A stretch of DNA of 64,000 bases from Flagellimonas alvinocaridis (GCF_004916895.1 NZ_SNTZ01000001.1:1086263-1150262), one strand, 5' to 3'; shown: positions 53,735-61,796, counted from the stretch's first letter. Translations and numbers: made by a program. Notes: a model not told the origin generated them from the letters alone.

Positions 53735-55306
53735 ATGGCATCAGGAAAACAAACACCACGTCAGAAGATGATCAACCTTATGTACTTGATCTTCATCGCG
53801 ATGTTGGCACTTAATATGAGCAAGGAGGTTCTTGCAGCATTCGGACTTATGAACGAAAAGCTGGAGACTTCCAATACCAGAATGGACTCCAGTAACTCCG
53901 ATTTCTTGGCAAGCTTGGGAACCAAAGCTGAAGAGAATGAGGCAGAGTACGGATCGCTGTACCAAAATGCTCAGCAAATCAAAGAACTTTCCGATAAGTA
54001 TTATACCTATCTGGAAGGATTGAAAAAAGAGATGACCCAGGATCTTGAAGATCCAAAAGATTATGTGGTCATGGACAAATCCGACTATTTGGACCAAAAG
54101 TTTTTCCAAGGAGATAACTTGGGCCCAGAAGGGAAGGAATTCATGAAACAAATCAATGAGTACCGTGAAGGTGTAATCAACACATTGCCAGAAGGAAAGT
54201 TTACTGCTGTTAAAGAAGCTGTAAAGACCCGTTTTGCAACTGGTGACGCCGACGGTAAGGTAGAGAAAAGAGACGGTACACGTCAAGATTGGATCAACTA
54301 TCACTACGAAGGGTTCCCATTAGTGGCCTCTTTGACCAAGTTGACCCAATTGCAGGCCGATATCAAAACTACTGAGCAAGAGGTGTTGAAAAACCTTTTG
54401 GAAGGTAACTTGACCGCTGCCGTATCCTTGACCAATTTTGCCAGTTCTTTGGACGCTCCTAAAACGGCTTACTACTCCGGTGAAAAATACGATGGTAAGA
54501 TCATTGTAAGTAAAACCGATAAGACATCCACTCCTGTTAAAGCAGAGTTGACCTTGGATGGTAGAACTTTGGCCGAAGGTAAAGACTACGCTTTGGAAGC
54601 TGGAGGTATTAAGATGTTGATCAGTGCCGGTACCCCAGGTGACCACACCATTAAAGGAACCATGTACTTTATGCAGGATGGAAAAGAGGTACCTGTTGAG
54701 GTGAACAATACCTTTGCTACAATCTCTATGCCTAATGCAGCAGTTATCTCTGCAGATAAGATGAACGTAGTATACCGAGGTGTTGCCAACCCAATGACTA
54801 TCTCCATCCCTGGTATTCCTGACAACAAGGTAACTGCATCAGCTGCTGGTTTGAGCAGACGAAGTGGAAGCCAGTATGTGATGAACCCAGGTACGGGTAG
54901 AACAGTTACCATTACCGCTTCAGGAACATTGCCTGATGGTAAAGGAATCTCTACCAAGTCTGAGTTCCGTATCAAGGATATTCCAAGACCAGGTGGTACC
55001 GTTCGTGGAGAGTCTGGTAGCATTAAAATGCCAAGAAGAAACCTTGAGATTTCTACCATTGGCGCCATGTTGGAAGACTTCGATTTTGATTTGAACCTTG
55101 CTGTTGGGCAGTTCAAGTTCAAAGTACCTGGTCAGCCTACCGTGGTTGTAAATGGAAACAAATTGGATAACCGTGCCAAGTCTGCCTTGCAAAGGGCTCA
55201 GCGTGGCGATGCTGTTCAGATTTTCGATATCCAAGCGTATATCACCAACAACAAGAGCTACAAGTTGAAAAAGGTATCTCCGGTTGTGGTTGAGCTTACA
55301 AACTAA
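53735..55306 (+). CDS. gldM: gliding motility/T9SS motor subunit GldM
   Basis: Partner of GldL: one N-terminal helix (about 13-35) crosses the inner membrane through the GldL pentamer, and four periplasmic domains reach toward the GldKN ring. The 523-aa length is normal. Glu31 in the helix (LNMSKEVLAAFG) is the charged residue of known GldM proteins. The periplasmic part begins with a helical bundle (about 40-220), then Ig-like domains (AYYSGEKYDGKIIVSKTD; RGVANPMTISIPG). It is 66 bp after gldL and 18 bp before gldN. Confidence 0.96.
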   Translation: MASGKQTPRQKMINLMYLIFIAMLALNMSKEVLAAFGLMNEKLETSNTRMDSSNSDFLASLGTKAEENEAEYGSLYQNAQQIKELSDKYYTYLEGLKKEMTQDLEDPKDYVVMDKSDYLDQKFFQGDNLGPEGKEFMKQINEYREGVINTLPEGKFTAVKEAVKTRFATGDADGKVEKRDGTRQDWINYHYEGFPLVASLTKLTQLQADIKTTEQEVLKNLLEGNLTAAVSLTNFASSLDAPKTAYYSGEKYDGKIIVSKTDKTSTPVKAELTLDGRTLAEGKDYALEAGGIKMLISAGTPGDHTIKGTMYFMQDGKEVPVEVNNTFATISMPNAAVISADKMNVVYRGVANPMTISIPGIPDNKVTASAAGLSRRSGSQYVMNPGTGRTVTITASGTLPDGKGISTKSEFRIKDIPRPGGTVRGESGSIKMPRRNLEISTIGAMLEDFDFDLNLAVGQFKFKVPGQPTVVVNGNKLDNRAKSALQRAQRGDAVQIFDIQAYITNNKSYKLKKVSPVVVELTN

Positions 55307-55324
55307 TAAAGTATAGAAGTAATC

Positions 55325-56227
55325 ATGAATTGGAAAAATGTATTTATAATCGGATTGTTGGGTGTATTGCCCGTATCAATGATGGGACAGGCGAACATTT
55401 TGAACGCCAAACTTCCCACCGATATCGGCAAGAAGACCGAAGCTCAAATTGAGCAGGACAATGACGCTCCCCTCGAATACGGTTATGTGGATGATAGGGA
55501 TATCCTATGGTCCAAGACCGTCTGGGAGACCATTGACCTGGATGAGCGTGTCAACTTTCCGTTGTACTATCCCACCGATACTATAGGTATTGGGGCGGAC
55601 CGAAGGTCTTTGTACCATGTGTTGATGAAAAACATCAGAAATGGGAAACTGACCGAGGTGTACACAGATTCGTACTTTACCGAAAAACGGAAGCTGTCGG
55701 ATCTTTCCGCTACCTTGACTAAAATCGATACCACTGACCTGGGATACGAGCAATTTAATGCCGGTGAGCAGATTTCCCCTGAGTTTATCAACAAAAGGGA
55801 TTTGACCGCTGCTGATATTGAAGAGTATCGCATAAAGGGAATCTGGTACTTTGACAAGCGTCAAGGGGAACTGAAGTACCGTCTATTGGGGATTGCCCCC
55901 GTTGCACCGGACGTAAACTTTATAGATGATGAATCTATAGACCCAGGAGAAAACAAAGTAGAGTTGTTCTGGGTTTGGTATCCTGCTGCACGACAAGTGT
56001 TGCACGAAGCCAAAGTGTACAACCAACGTAACTCCGCAAGACCCATCTCTTATGACATGCTGTTGAATGCAAGACGTTTCAACGGAGTGATCTATAAAGA
56101 GGACAACGTTCACGGAGACCGTAAGATAGACGATTACATTTTTGACAATGCCCTGTTCCAATTGCTGGAAGCACAACGAATCAAAGAAACGATTCGGGAT
56201 CGGGAACAGGATATGTGGGCGTATTAA
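55325..56227 (+). CDS. gldN: gliding motility/T9SS ring protein GldN
   Basis: Periplasmic protein forming the large ring with GldK above the GldLM motor. The 300-aa product has a cleavable signal peptide (FIIGLLGVLPVSMMGQ). The mature part shows the usual GldN pattern: WETIDLDERVNFPLYYPTD, RSLYHVLMKNIRNG, VELFWVWYPAARQVLHEAKV and SYDMLLNARRFNG. It is the last gene of the gldKLMN set, with a terminator about 110 bp downstream. Confidence 0.96.
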   Translation: MNWKNVFIIGLLGVLPVSMMGQANILNAKLPTDIGKKTEAQIEQDNDAPLEYGYVDDRDILWSKTVWETIDLDERVNFPLYYPTDTIGIGADRRSLYHVLMKNIRNGKLTEVYTDSYFTEKRKLSDLSATLTKIDTTDLGYEQFNAGEQISPEFINKRDLTAADIEEYRIKGIWYFDKRQGELKYRLLGIAPVAPDVNFIDDESIDPGENKVELFWVWYPAARQVLHEAKVYNQRNSARPISYDMLLNARRFNGVIYKEDNVHGDRKIDDYIFDNALFQLLEAQRIKETIRDREQDMWAY

Positions 56228-56281
56228 TGAAACCCAGCTGTGAAAACTGCTTAGGCAGTATTCAAAGGAGATGGTTGAATT

Positions 56282-56302
56282 ATTCCGAACTTGTTTCGGA
56301 AT
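56282..56302. repeat. small hairpin unit, dispersed-repeat type
   Basis: ATTCCGAA-CTTGT-TTCGGAAT, perfect 8-bp arms. Units of this shape and wording (reverse: ATTCCGAAACAAGTTCGGAAT) are familiar intergenic repeats in Bacteroidota genomes. Only one copy is seen in this window, so dispersal is from general knowledge. Confidence 0.5.
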
Positions 56303-56336
56303 CCACCACAAAAAATTTTCCAATTCAATAAGACAG

Positions 56337-56364
56337 AACGCCGCACAAATGTGCGGCGTTTTTT
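56337..56364 (+). terminator. rho-independent terminator after gldN
   Basis: Stem AACGCCGCAC / GTGCGGCGTT with loop AAAT, followed by a T-run. It is the first strong terminator after the gldKLMN genes. Confidence 0.88.
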
Positions 56365-56384
56365 ATGTATTCAAGATAAGATTC

Positions 56385-56452
56385 TCATTCCGAGCTGTCA
56401 GTCTGAGCGCCCGTCTGACGGACAGGCAGGCAGTCGAAGACAAAGCGAGAAA
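56385..56452. repeat. dispersed-repeat-like segment with 11-bp palindrome
   Basis: The segment from TCATTCCGAGCTGTCAGTC to GCAGTCGAAGACAAAGCGAG contains the palindrome CCGTC-T-GACGG and GACAGGCAGGCAG. Sequences of this wording (CATTCCGAG..GTCGAAGA) are common intergenic repeats in flavobacteria. No second copy is present here. Confidence 0.5.
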
Positions 56453-56687
56453 TAAGAATAAGTTTGACAGCCATCTTTTACCTTATGCAAATCAGGGAAG
56501 TTTAGGGGAGAGGGAAAGGTTCATTGCCATCACCCTGCTCGTTCGTCAATCCATATCCCATATCCGTCAATTCTAGCTGGATTTTTTTAGTAGGAAAACG
56601 CTAACTTCACGTATCAGTCGATATAATTCATTTAAAAACGAATCATATCTTTAGACGTTGTAAGTAATTTAAGAAAAAACGTAATCC

Positions 56688-56984
56688 ATGAAACTTTTCA
56701 GTTGGAAAAAGAAAACCGAACCACCAAAAACTGATATGAATATCAATGTGTTTTTTAAAGCGTTCATATTGGATACTCTGAAAGAATTGCCGACTGAAAA
56801 AAGTGATTTGATTGGAACTATGAATCTTGACTATGTTTTTTCAACTGACTTTAATGACTGGAAAAAAACAATAAAAAAAGTGCTGAATTTATCAGACACT
56901 ATTGAAATTGCTATTAAGGACTTATGGTTACGGAATTCTGAAATCGCAAAAAAACGAATCGCAGAATCAAATCTTGCGGAATGA
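56688..56984 (+). CDS. orphan hypothetical protein, 98 aa
   Basis: No family recognised. The protein is charged and helical, with a Lys-rich start (MKLFSWKKKTEPPKTD), a central helix (FFKAFILDTLKELP) and a second half with WKKTIKKVLNLSDTIEIAIK and KDLWLRNSEIAKKRI. There is no signal peptide or membrane helix, so it should be cytosolic. Codons are clearly richer in A/T than in neighbouring housekeeping genes (many AAA, AAT and TTT), which suggests acquisition. It lies between the two terminal inverted repeats of the 519-bp element and is followed 20 bp later by a folded non-coding segment. A clear ATG at 56688 opens it; the upstream TTAAGAAAAAA tract offers no ribosome-binding site. Confidence 0.6.
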   Translation: MKLFSWKKKTEPPKTDMNINVFFKAFILDTLKELPTEKSDLIGTMNLDYVFSTDFNDWKKTIKKVLNLSDTIEIAIKDLWLRNSEIAKKRIAESNLAE

Positions 56985-57003
56985 AAAAACTACTTACAAC
57001 AAT

Positions 57004-57113
57004 GTATAACCGCAATTACGGCGGATTCGACTATGTCCGAATCCACTCGGAATTGCTAACGCCAGTGCTAAACCGTAAATTAACCCATTTAAGCCTGTAA
57101 CTGACGGTTATAC
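57004..57113. repeat. nested inverted repeats (cassette-site-like fold)
   Basis: Outer arms GTATAACCG (57004-57012) and CGGTTATAC (57105-57113) are perfect 9-bp complements. Inside, GGATTCG (57023-57029) pairs with CGAATCC (57038-57044), and TTACGG (57016-57021) with CCGTAA (57073-57078). The layout recalls attC sites of integron cassettes, but the outer motif does not fit the GTTRRRY core. Confidence 0.55.
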
Positions 57114-57316
57114 GAACTGATACGTGCCACCCTTTTTCTTAGCACATTTTAGCTTTTTAAAAAGGAACGCGGCAACCTATCAATCAACAAACCACACCTA
57201 CACGTTTCACCCAATAGCTACTAACCAAATACCCGATATTCGTGACGATTGGTGTAATTCGTGTCAATTTGTAAAAAAGACCAGCCTCCTAATCTTTAAC
57301 ATCTACTCGAGATGCC

Positions 57317-57324
57317 TACTTTTG
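57317..57324 (+). promoter_or_regulatory. -7 box upstream of FAD oxidoreductase
   Basis: TACTTTTG matches TAnnTTTG exactly and ends 4 bp before the ATG. No TTG at normal spacing. Confidence 0.35.
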
Positions 57325-57328
57325 CACC

Positions 57329-58384
57329 ATGTATGATTACTTGGTTGTTGGTCTGGGCTTGGCCGGAATTTCCTTTTGCGAAGTACTGGAGAAGGAAGGC
57401 AAGTCTTTTAAAGTGGTTTCTGATGCATCGCAGCAAGCCTCCCAAGTTGCAGGCGGCCTATACAATCCAGTTATCTTAAAACGGTTTACCTTAGCCTGGA
57501 AGGCTAGGGAACAAATGGAGTTGGCTCAACCTTTCTATGCCCAATTGGAACAAAAATTAGGGGTACAGTTAGACTTTAAAGTTCCGGTGTTACGTCGTTT
57601 TGCCTCCATTGAAGAGCAGAACCTTTGGTTTGAAGCTGCTGATAAACCGGGGTTGGACTATTTTTTGTCAACCACCATTATACCCAACCAAAACAATGCT
57701 CTAGATGCACCGCATGGTTTTGGAGTAGTCAATTATACCGGAAGAATAGATACGGGCACCTTGGTACAGGCTTACACAGCCTATTTGGATCAAAAGGGAG
57801 CTTTGAAAAGAGAGTCTTTTGATTTTTCCGCCCTTAAAATTGAAGAAGCAAAGGTTTCATACAAAACCATGGAGGCAAAGCAAATTATCTTTGCCTGTGG
57901 TTATGGCCTTCAAGACAACCCTTTTTTCAACTACTTGCCCTTGAATGGCACCAAAGGGGAATTGTTGACGATCAAAGCACCAGCGTACAAGGAAGACAGA
58001 GTGATAAAGTCGTCTGTGTTCACCATTCCGTTGGGGGGGGATTTGTATCGGGTAGGCGCTACCTATAAATGGAAGGATAAGACCAACGAGCCCACCGAAG
58101 CATCCAAAAATGAACTTCTGGACAAGCTGACCACTTTTTTAAAATGTGATTTTGAGGTGATGGACCATGTGGCGGGTATTCGGCCAACTGTGGTAGATAG
58201 AAGGCCTTTGGTAGGGCAACACCCAAAACATAAAAAGTTGTATGTCCTCAACGGATTTGGGTCTAGGGGCGTACTTATTGCGCCCTATGCCTCACCCCAA
58301 TTATACCAAGCCATTGAACACCAAAAACAGATTGATCCTGAAATGGACATTCAACGGTTTACCAAAAAATATTATCCAGATTAA
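57329..58384 (+). CDS. FAD-dependent oxidoreductase (DAO family)
   Basis: Flavoprotein of the D-amino-acid oxidase / DadA superfamily, 351 aa. The N-terminal Rossmann motif GLGLAGISFCEVLEKEG binds FAD. The substrate domain has ASQVAGGLYNPVILKRFTLAW, in parts. The C-terminal FAD-contact segment (AGIRPTVVDRRPLVGQHP; LNGFGSRGVLIAPYAS) is typical. No signal peptide, so cytosolic. Substrate is not apparent. It starts at ATG 57329 and its 3' end overlaps the convergent DUF983 gene by 4 bp. It is the first ordinary gene to the right of the inverted-repeat element. Confidence 0.87.
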   Translation: MYDYLVVGLGLAGISFCEVLEKEGKSFKVVSDASQQASQVAGGLYNPVILKRFTLAWKAREQMELAQPFYAQLEQKLGVQLDFKVPVLRRFASIEEQNLWFEAADKPGLDYFLSTTIIPNQNNALDAPHGFGVVNYTGRIDTGTLVQAYTAYLDQKGALKRESFDFSALKIEEAKVSYKTMEAKQIIFACGYGLQDNPFFNYLPLNGTKGELLTIKAPAYKEDRVIKSSVFTIPLGGDLYRVGATYKWKDKTNEPTEASKNELLDKLTTFLKCDFEVMDHVAGIRPTVVDRRPLVGQHPKHKKLYVLNGFGSRGVLIAPYASPQLYQAIEHQKQIDPEMDIQRFTKKYYPD

Positions 58385-58794
58385 CCTTCCGCTACGGTAT
58401 GCTTGTGTGTGTAATGCGCTGAAGCTTGCGGGTCATATTTAAAAAAGAAATTCACCCAAATATTACGTGACAAACGAACTATCACGGGCATGAAAACAAC
58501 CAATGTGCCCACTATGGCAATAAAAGTGCCTAGTAAAGACGCGTTAAAAATCAAAAATGCAATTACAAAAGCCGCAACGGCAAAGGCTACCCCAACGGCA
58601 TAACTCACGTACATGGCACCGTAGAAAAAAGAAGGCTCTATTTTGTACTTAGTGCCGCAGTGGGAACAACGCTCGTTCATGTTGAAAATTTGGGAAATAG
58701 CATACGGATTGGTGTTTTGGTACATGCTTTCCTCATGGCACTTGGGACAACTTCCTGTTAAAATACTGTACAGTTTGGTTCCTTTTTTTAACAT
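58381..58794 (-). CDS. DUF983 membrane protein with zinc ribbon
   Basis: Protein of 137 aa with two Cys pairs near the N-terminus (SCPKCHEES and RCSHCGTKY), a zinc-ribbon arrangement. The sequence EPSFFYGAMYVSYAVGV of the DUF983 family follows, then two transmembrane helices (about 60-85 and 88-108). The C-terminus is His-rich (ASAHYTHKHT). Function is unknown; in some bacteria relatives are encoded near cytochrome oxidase genes, which is not the case here. It is transcribed from a TATTTTTG box 17 bp upstream, divergently from the ABC-F gene. Confidence 0.88.
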   Translation of the reverse strand: MLKKGTKLYSILTGSCPKCHEESMYQNTNPYAISQIFNMNERCSHCGTKYKIEPSFFYGAMYVSYAVGVAFAVAAFVIAFLIFNASLLGTFIAIVGTLVVFMPVIVRLSRNIWVNFFFKYDPQASAHYTHKHTVAEG

Positions 58795-58810
58795 TTGCAG
58801 CGATTTTATG

Positions 58811-58818
58811 CAAAAATA
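58811..58818 (-). promoter_or_regulatory. -7 box upstream of DUF983 gene
   Basis: TATTTTTG on the minus strand matches TAnnTTTG, 17 bp before the ATG. It is back to back with the box for the ABC-F gene. Confidence 0.42.
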
Positions 58819-58828
58819 CGCAATACCG

Positions 58829-58836
58829 TAATTTTG
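58829..58836 (+). promoter_or_regulatory. -7 box upstream of ABC-F gene
   Basis: TAATTTTG matches TAnnTTTG exactly, 24 bp before the ATG. No clear -33 TTG. Confidence 0.42.
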
Positions 58837-58859
58837 TTTTGTAATTCAGGTCACATAAA

Positions 58860-60773
58860 ATGTTAAATGTCCATAATCTTTCAGTAGCCTTTGGGGGTGA
58901 ATATCTTTTTGAAGAAATAGCGTTTCGTTTAAATGCTGGAGACCGGGTGGGTCTTATTGGTAAGAACGGCGCCGGCAAATCAACCATGCTGAAATTGTTG
59001 TCCAAGGATATGGCACCAGATGAGGGGACCATTGCCACGGAAAAGGACCTTAAAATAGGTTTTTTAAGACAGGATATAGATTTTGAACAAGGCCGAACCG
59101 TGTTGGACGAATCCTATCAGGCATTTGCAGATATCAAGGCCATGGAGCAAAAGCTTGAAGAAATTAACACGGCCTTGGCGGAGCGAACCGATTACGAGAG
59201 CGAGGGCTATCATCAGCTAATGGTAGATTTGAACGATGTTACCCATCATTATGAAATCTTGGGTGGCTACAACTATCAAGGCGATACTGAAAAAGTATTG
59301 TTGGGGTTGGGTTTTAAACGGGATGATTTTGATAAGCTGACGGATACCTTTTCCGGGGGATGGCGCATGCGGATAGAGTTGGCCAAGCTGCTTTTGCAGA
59401 ATAACGATGTACTGTTACTGGATGAGCCTACCAACCACTTGGATATAGAATCCATCATTTGGTTGGAACAATTCTTAAAGACATACCCCGGTGCCGTTGT
59501 GATTGTTTCTCACGATAAAATGTTCTTGGATAATGTAACCAATAGGACCATAGAAATTTCCTTAGGTCGAATTTACGATCATAATAAACCATATACCAAG
59601 TTCTTGGAGTACAGAAAGGAAATCAAGGAACAACAGCTTAGTGCCCAAAAAAACCAAGAAAAACAAATACAGCAGACCGAGCGCTTAATTGAGAAGTTCA
59701 GGGCTAAATCGAGCAAGGCTTCTATGGCGCAGTCCCTCATTAAAAAGCTGGACAAGATCGAGCGTATTGAAGTGGACGAGGAGGATAATAGTGTCATGAA
59801 CCTTCGTTTTCCTATATCAATAAATCCTGGTAAGGTAGTGGCAGAGCTGGATGACCTTTCCAAAAGCTATGGTAAAAAAGAAGTTTTAAAAGATATTGAT
59901 CTTTTGGTGGAACGTGGCACCAAAACCGCTTTTGTGGGACAAAACGGACAAGGAAAAACCACTTTGGCCAAAATTATAGTGGGAGAGTTGGACCATACCG
60001 GAAGCTTGAAAATTGGACACAATGTACAACTAGGCTATTTTGCCCAGAACCAAGCAGAATATCTGGAGGGCGAAAAAACCATTTTAGATACCATGATCGA
60101 TGCTGCCAATGAAAAGAACCGAAGTAAGGTTCGGGATATATTGGGTTCTTTTCTTTTTCGTGGTGATGAAGTGGAAAAATATGTAAAAGTGCTCTCTGGT
60201 GGAGAACGAAACCGCTTGGCTTTGGCCAAGATGTTATTGCAGCCCTTCAACGTCCTGATCATGGATGAGCCTACGAACCATTTAGACATCAAATCCAAGA
60301 ATGTACTGAAAAAGGCACTACAGAATTTTGAAGGAACATTGGTGCTGGTATCCCATGACCGTGACTTTTTGCAAGGACTTACAGATAGGGTCTACGAATT
60401 TAAGGATGGTGGTATAAAAGAGTATTTGGGCGACATAGATTTTTATCTGGAGCAGCGCAAGGCAGAGGACTTCAGAAAAATTGAGAAAGGAGAGAAAAAA
60501 GTAGAAAAGAAAGTAGAGGAGGTATCCAAAGAAAATGATTACCAAGTCCAAAAAAAGCTGAAATCCCTTAAGAACAAATTAAGTGGGGTTGAGAAGCAAA
60601 TTTCACAATTGGAAAAAGAGATAGCCGACATTGACCATGACCTTTTAATGGATTATGATACGACCATTGCCCGCCCCAATTTTTTTGACACCTATCAAGG
60701 CAAGAAGAGAAAGTTGGAGAACTTAATGGAAGATTGGGAGGTCTTGTCCCACGAATTGGAGTCCCTAAATTGA
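58860..60773 (+). CDS. ABC-F family ATPase (Uup-like)
   Basis: Soluble protein with two ABC cassettes and no membrane domain, 637 aa. ABC-F proteins act on the ribosome or, for Uup, on branched DNA and ribosome assembly. Cassette 1 has Walker A GKNGAGKST and signature FSGGWRMRIELAK with Walker B LLLDEPTNHLD. The interdomain linker is helical and charged (about 245-315). Cassette 2 has GQNGQGKTT, LSGGERNRLALAK and LIMDEPTNHLD. The C-terminal coiled coil (about 545-637; KLKSLKNKLSGVEKQISQLE) is the Uup/ABC_tran_CTD type. Start is the ATG at 58860 (MLNVHNLSVAFGGEYLFEE). Confidence 0.93.
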   Translation: MLNVHNLSVAFGGEYLFEEIAFRLNAGDRVGLIGKNGAGKSTMLKLLSKDMAPDEGTIATEKDLKIGFLRQDIDFEQGRTVLDESYQAFADIKAMEQKLEEINTALAERTDYESEGYHQLMVDLNDVTHHYEILGGYNYQGDTEKVLLGLGFKRDDFDKLTDTFSGGWRMRIELAKLLLQNNDVLLLDEPTNHLDIESIIWLEQFLKTYPGAVVIVSHDKMFLDNVTNRTIEISLGRIYDHNKPYTKFLEYRKEIKEQQLSAQKNQEKQIQQTERLIEKFRAKSSKASMAQSLIKKLDKIERIEVDEEDNSVMNLRFPISINPGKVVAELDDLSKSYGKKEVLKDIDLLVERGTKTAFVGQNGQGKTTLAKIIVGELDHTGSLKIGHNVQLGYFAQNQAEYLEGEKTILDTMIDAANEKNRSKVRDILGSFLFRGDEVEKYVKVLSGGERNRLALAKMLLQPFNVLIMDEPTNHLDIKSKNVLKKALQNFEGTLVLVSHDRDFLQGLTDRVYEFKDGGIKEYLGDIDFYLEQRKAEDFRKIEKGEKKVEKKVEEVSKENDYQVQKKLKSLKNKLSGVEKQISQLEKEIADIDHDLLMDYDTTIARPNFFDTYQGKKRKLENLMEDWEVLSHELESLN

Positions 60774-60908
60774 TGTGGGATAGAAATTTACACCACACTT
60801 TTACCCTCGTTCACAACAAATTGCGTTCGATTCACCGATTAAATTTGTAAGTTTTTTCGTCTTTTGATTACTTTGTAGGTAAATTCCTTAGGATAAAATA
60901 AGTATTCA

Positions 60909-61796
60909 ATGATTCGATTGGCCGTTTTCTTCTTATGTATGCTGGTATCTGTAGGTAAGACCTACGCCAACCAGGAAGTTCCCCAAGAGGAGAGGAATGC
61001 CCTCATAGATTTATACAACAGCACCAAAGGTGACAAATGGAACAATTCCTGGAATATGGAATCTCCAATCCACACGTGGAAAGGAGTAGAGATAAAAGAC
61101 AACCATGTGGTGGGGTTGACCTTGTTCATGAACAATTTGGACGGCGTACTTCCAGAAAGCATGGGTAAACTGAAACATTTGACCCAATTGAATTTAGCAT
61201 TCAACAATATTACCGGAGTTCTACCCAAGGATATTGTAAAATTAAAAAACCTTAAAGTGTTGCGCCTGGAAATGAATCGTATCAAAGGTTCGCTTCCGGA
61301 TGGCATTGGAAAAATGAAACAATTGGAAGTGCTATCCATGTTCAACAATTTCTTAAGTGGCCCCATTCCTGATACATTCGGAAACCTCACTAAACTAAAA
61401 GAACTCAATCTATCTAGTAATAATCTTAAAGGAATCATTCCAAAATCCATAGGGAATCTAACCCAGTTGGAAGCTTTAGGCCTTTTTGAGAATGGCCTGG
61501 AAGGAAGCATACCGGCCGAAATGGGAAATTTAACCCAGTTGAAGGAGCTCGTACTGGCCAATAATCAATTGGGAGGTGAGATTCCTACAGAGTTTGGACA
61601 ATTGGCAAGCATACAGGTATTGCAATTACAAAACAATCGATTTGATTCCTACACAGGACTCAAAATGATGAATACAGAACAGTTTTTGGTCTTTGATAGT
61701 GATGATAAGACCTTGACGCCACGATTTAATGACATCCATTTTGAACGTTCGCGTATGGCGGATACAAAATTTGAGGATGACAACGAAAATGAGTAG
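60909..61796 (+). CDS. exported leucine-rich-repeat protein
   Basis: A 295-aa protein with a signal peptide (LAVFFLCMLVSVGKTYA). An LRRNT-like start follows (ERNALIDLYNSTKGDKWNNS), then about seven plant-type leucine-rich repeats of 24 residues (pattern LxxLxLxxNxLxGxIPxxxGNL, about 70-245). The C-terminal 50 residues are acidic and carry no type IX secretion signal. No lipobox, so it should be periplasmic or released. Such proteins bind other proteins or glycans; the partner is unknown. Monocistronic, with a terminator 29 bp downstream. Confidence 0.9.
   Translation: MIRLAVFFLCMLVSVGKTYANQEVPQEERNALIDLYNSTKGDKWNNSWNMESPIHTWKGVEIKDNHVVGLTLFMNNLDGVLPESMGKLKHLTQLNLAFNNITGVLPKDIVKLKNLKVLRLEMNRIKGSLPDGIGKMKQLEVLSMFNNFLSGPIPDTFGNLTKLKELNLSSNNLKGIIPKSIGNLTQLEALGLFENGLEGSIPAEMGNLTQLKELVLANNQLGGEIPTEFGQLASIQVLQLQNNRFDSYTGLKMMNTEQFLVFDSDDKTLTPRFNDIHFERSRMADTKFEDDNENE

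Larger units (their letters stand above)
56228..56687. other. gene-poor repeat-bearing interval after gldN
   Basis: This 460-bp stretch holds no convincing gene. It contains a short hairpin unit, a terminator, a dispersed-repeat-like segment and the left end of an inverted-repeat-bounded element. A 101-codon open frame across it is judged spurious because it runs through the hairpins and the terminator. Confidence 0.7.
56608..57126. mobile_element. 519-bp inverted-repeat-bounded element with orphan gene
   Basis: The left end CACGTATCAGT (56608-56618) is the exact reverse complement of the right end ACTGATACGTG (57116-57126). Three mismatched bases further in, TATAA (56622-56626) pairs with TTATA (57108-57112), giving 19-bp terminal repeats with 16 matches. 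Inside are one AT-rich 98-codon gene and a strongly structured tail. No transposase is present and no clear target-site duplication is seen (left flank CTAACTT, right flank CCACCCT). It could be a non-autonomous transposon carrying a passenger, or a cassette-like unit. Mobility is inferred from structure alone. Confidence 0.5.
56985..57328. other. non-coding interval with structured tail of the element
   Basis: This 344-bp gap contains the folded segment 57004-57113, the right inverted repeat 57116-57126, then about 190 bp of plain AT-rich DNA ending in the -7 box of the next gene. A 70-codon frame at 57124-57336 is judged spurious. Confidence 0.7.

Noticed and set aside
56271..56576. 101-codon open frame after gldN
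   Set aside because: It runs through a hairpin unit, the gldN terminator and the dispersed-repeat segment; composition is not protein-like.
57004..57113. Standard integron attC site
   Set aside because: Outer motif GTTATAC/GTATAAC breaks the GTTRRRY rule, no integrase is nearby, and the flanks are inverted rather than direct repeats.
57124..57336. 70-codon open frame right of the inverted-repeat element
   Set aside because: It begins inside the right inverted repeat, ends past the start of the FAD oxidoreductase, and has no protein-like pattern.
60820..60845. tRNA T-loop-like GTTCGATTC
   Set aside because: No cloverleaf can be built around it; no tRNA was recognised anywhere in the window.
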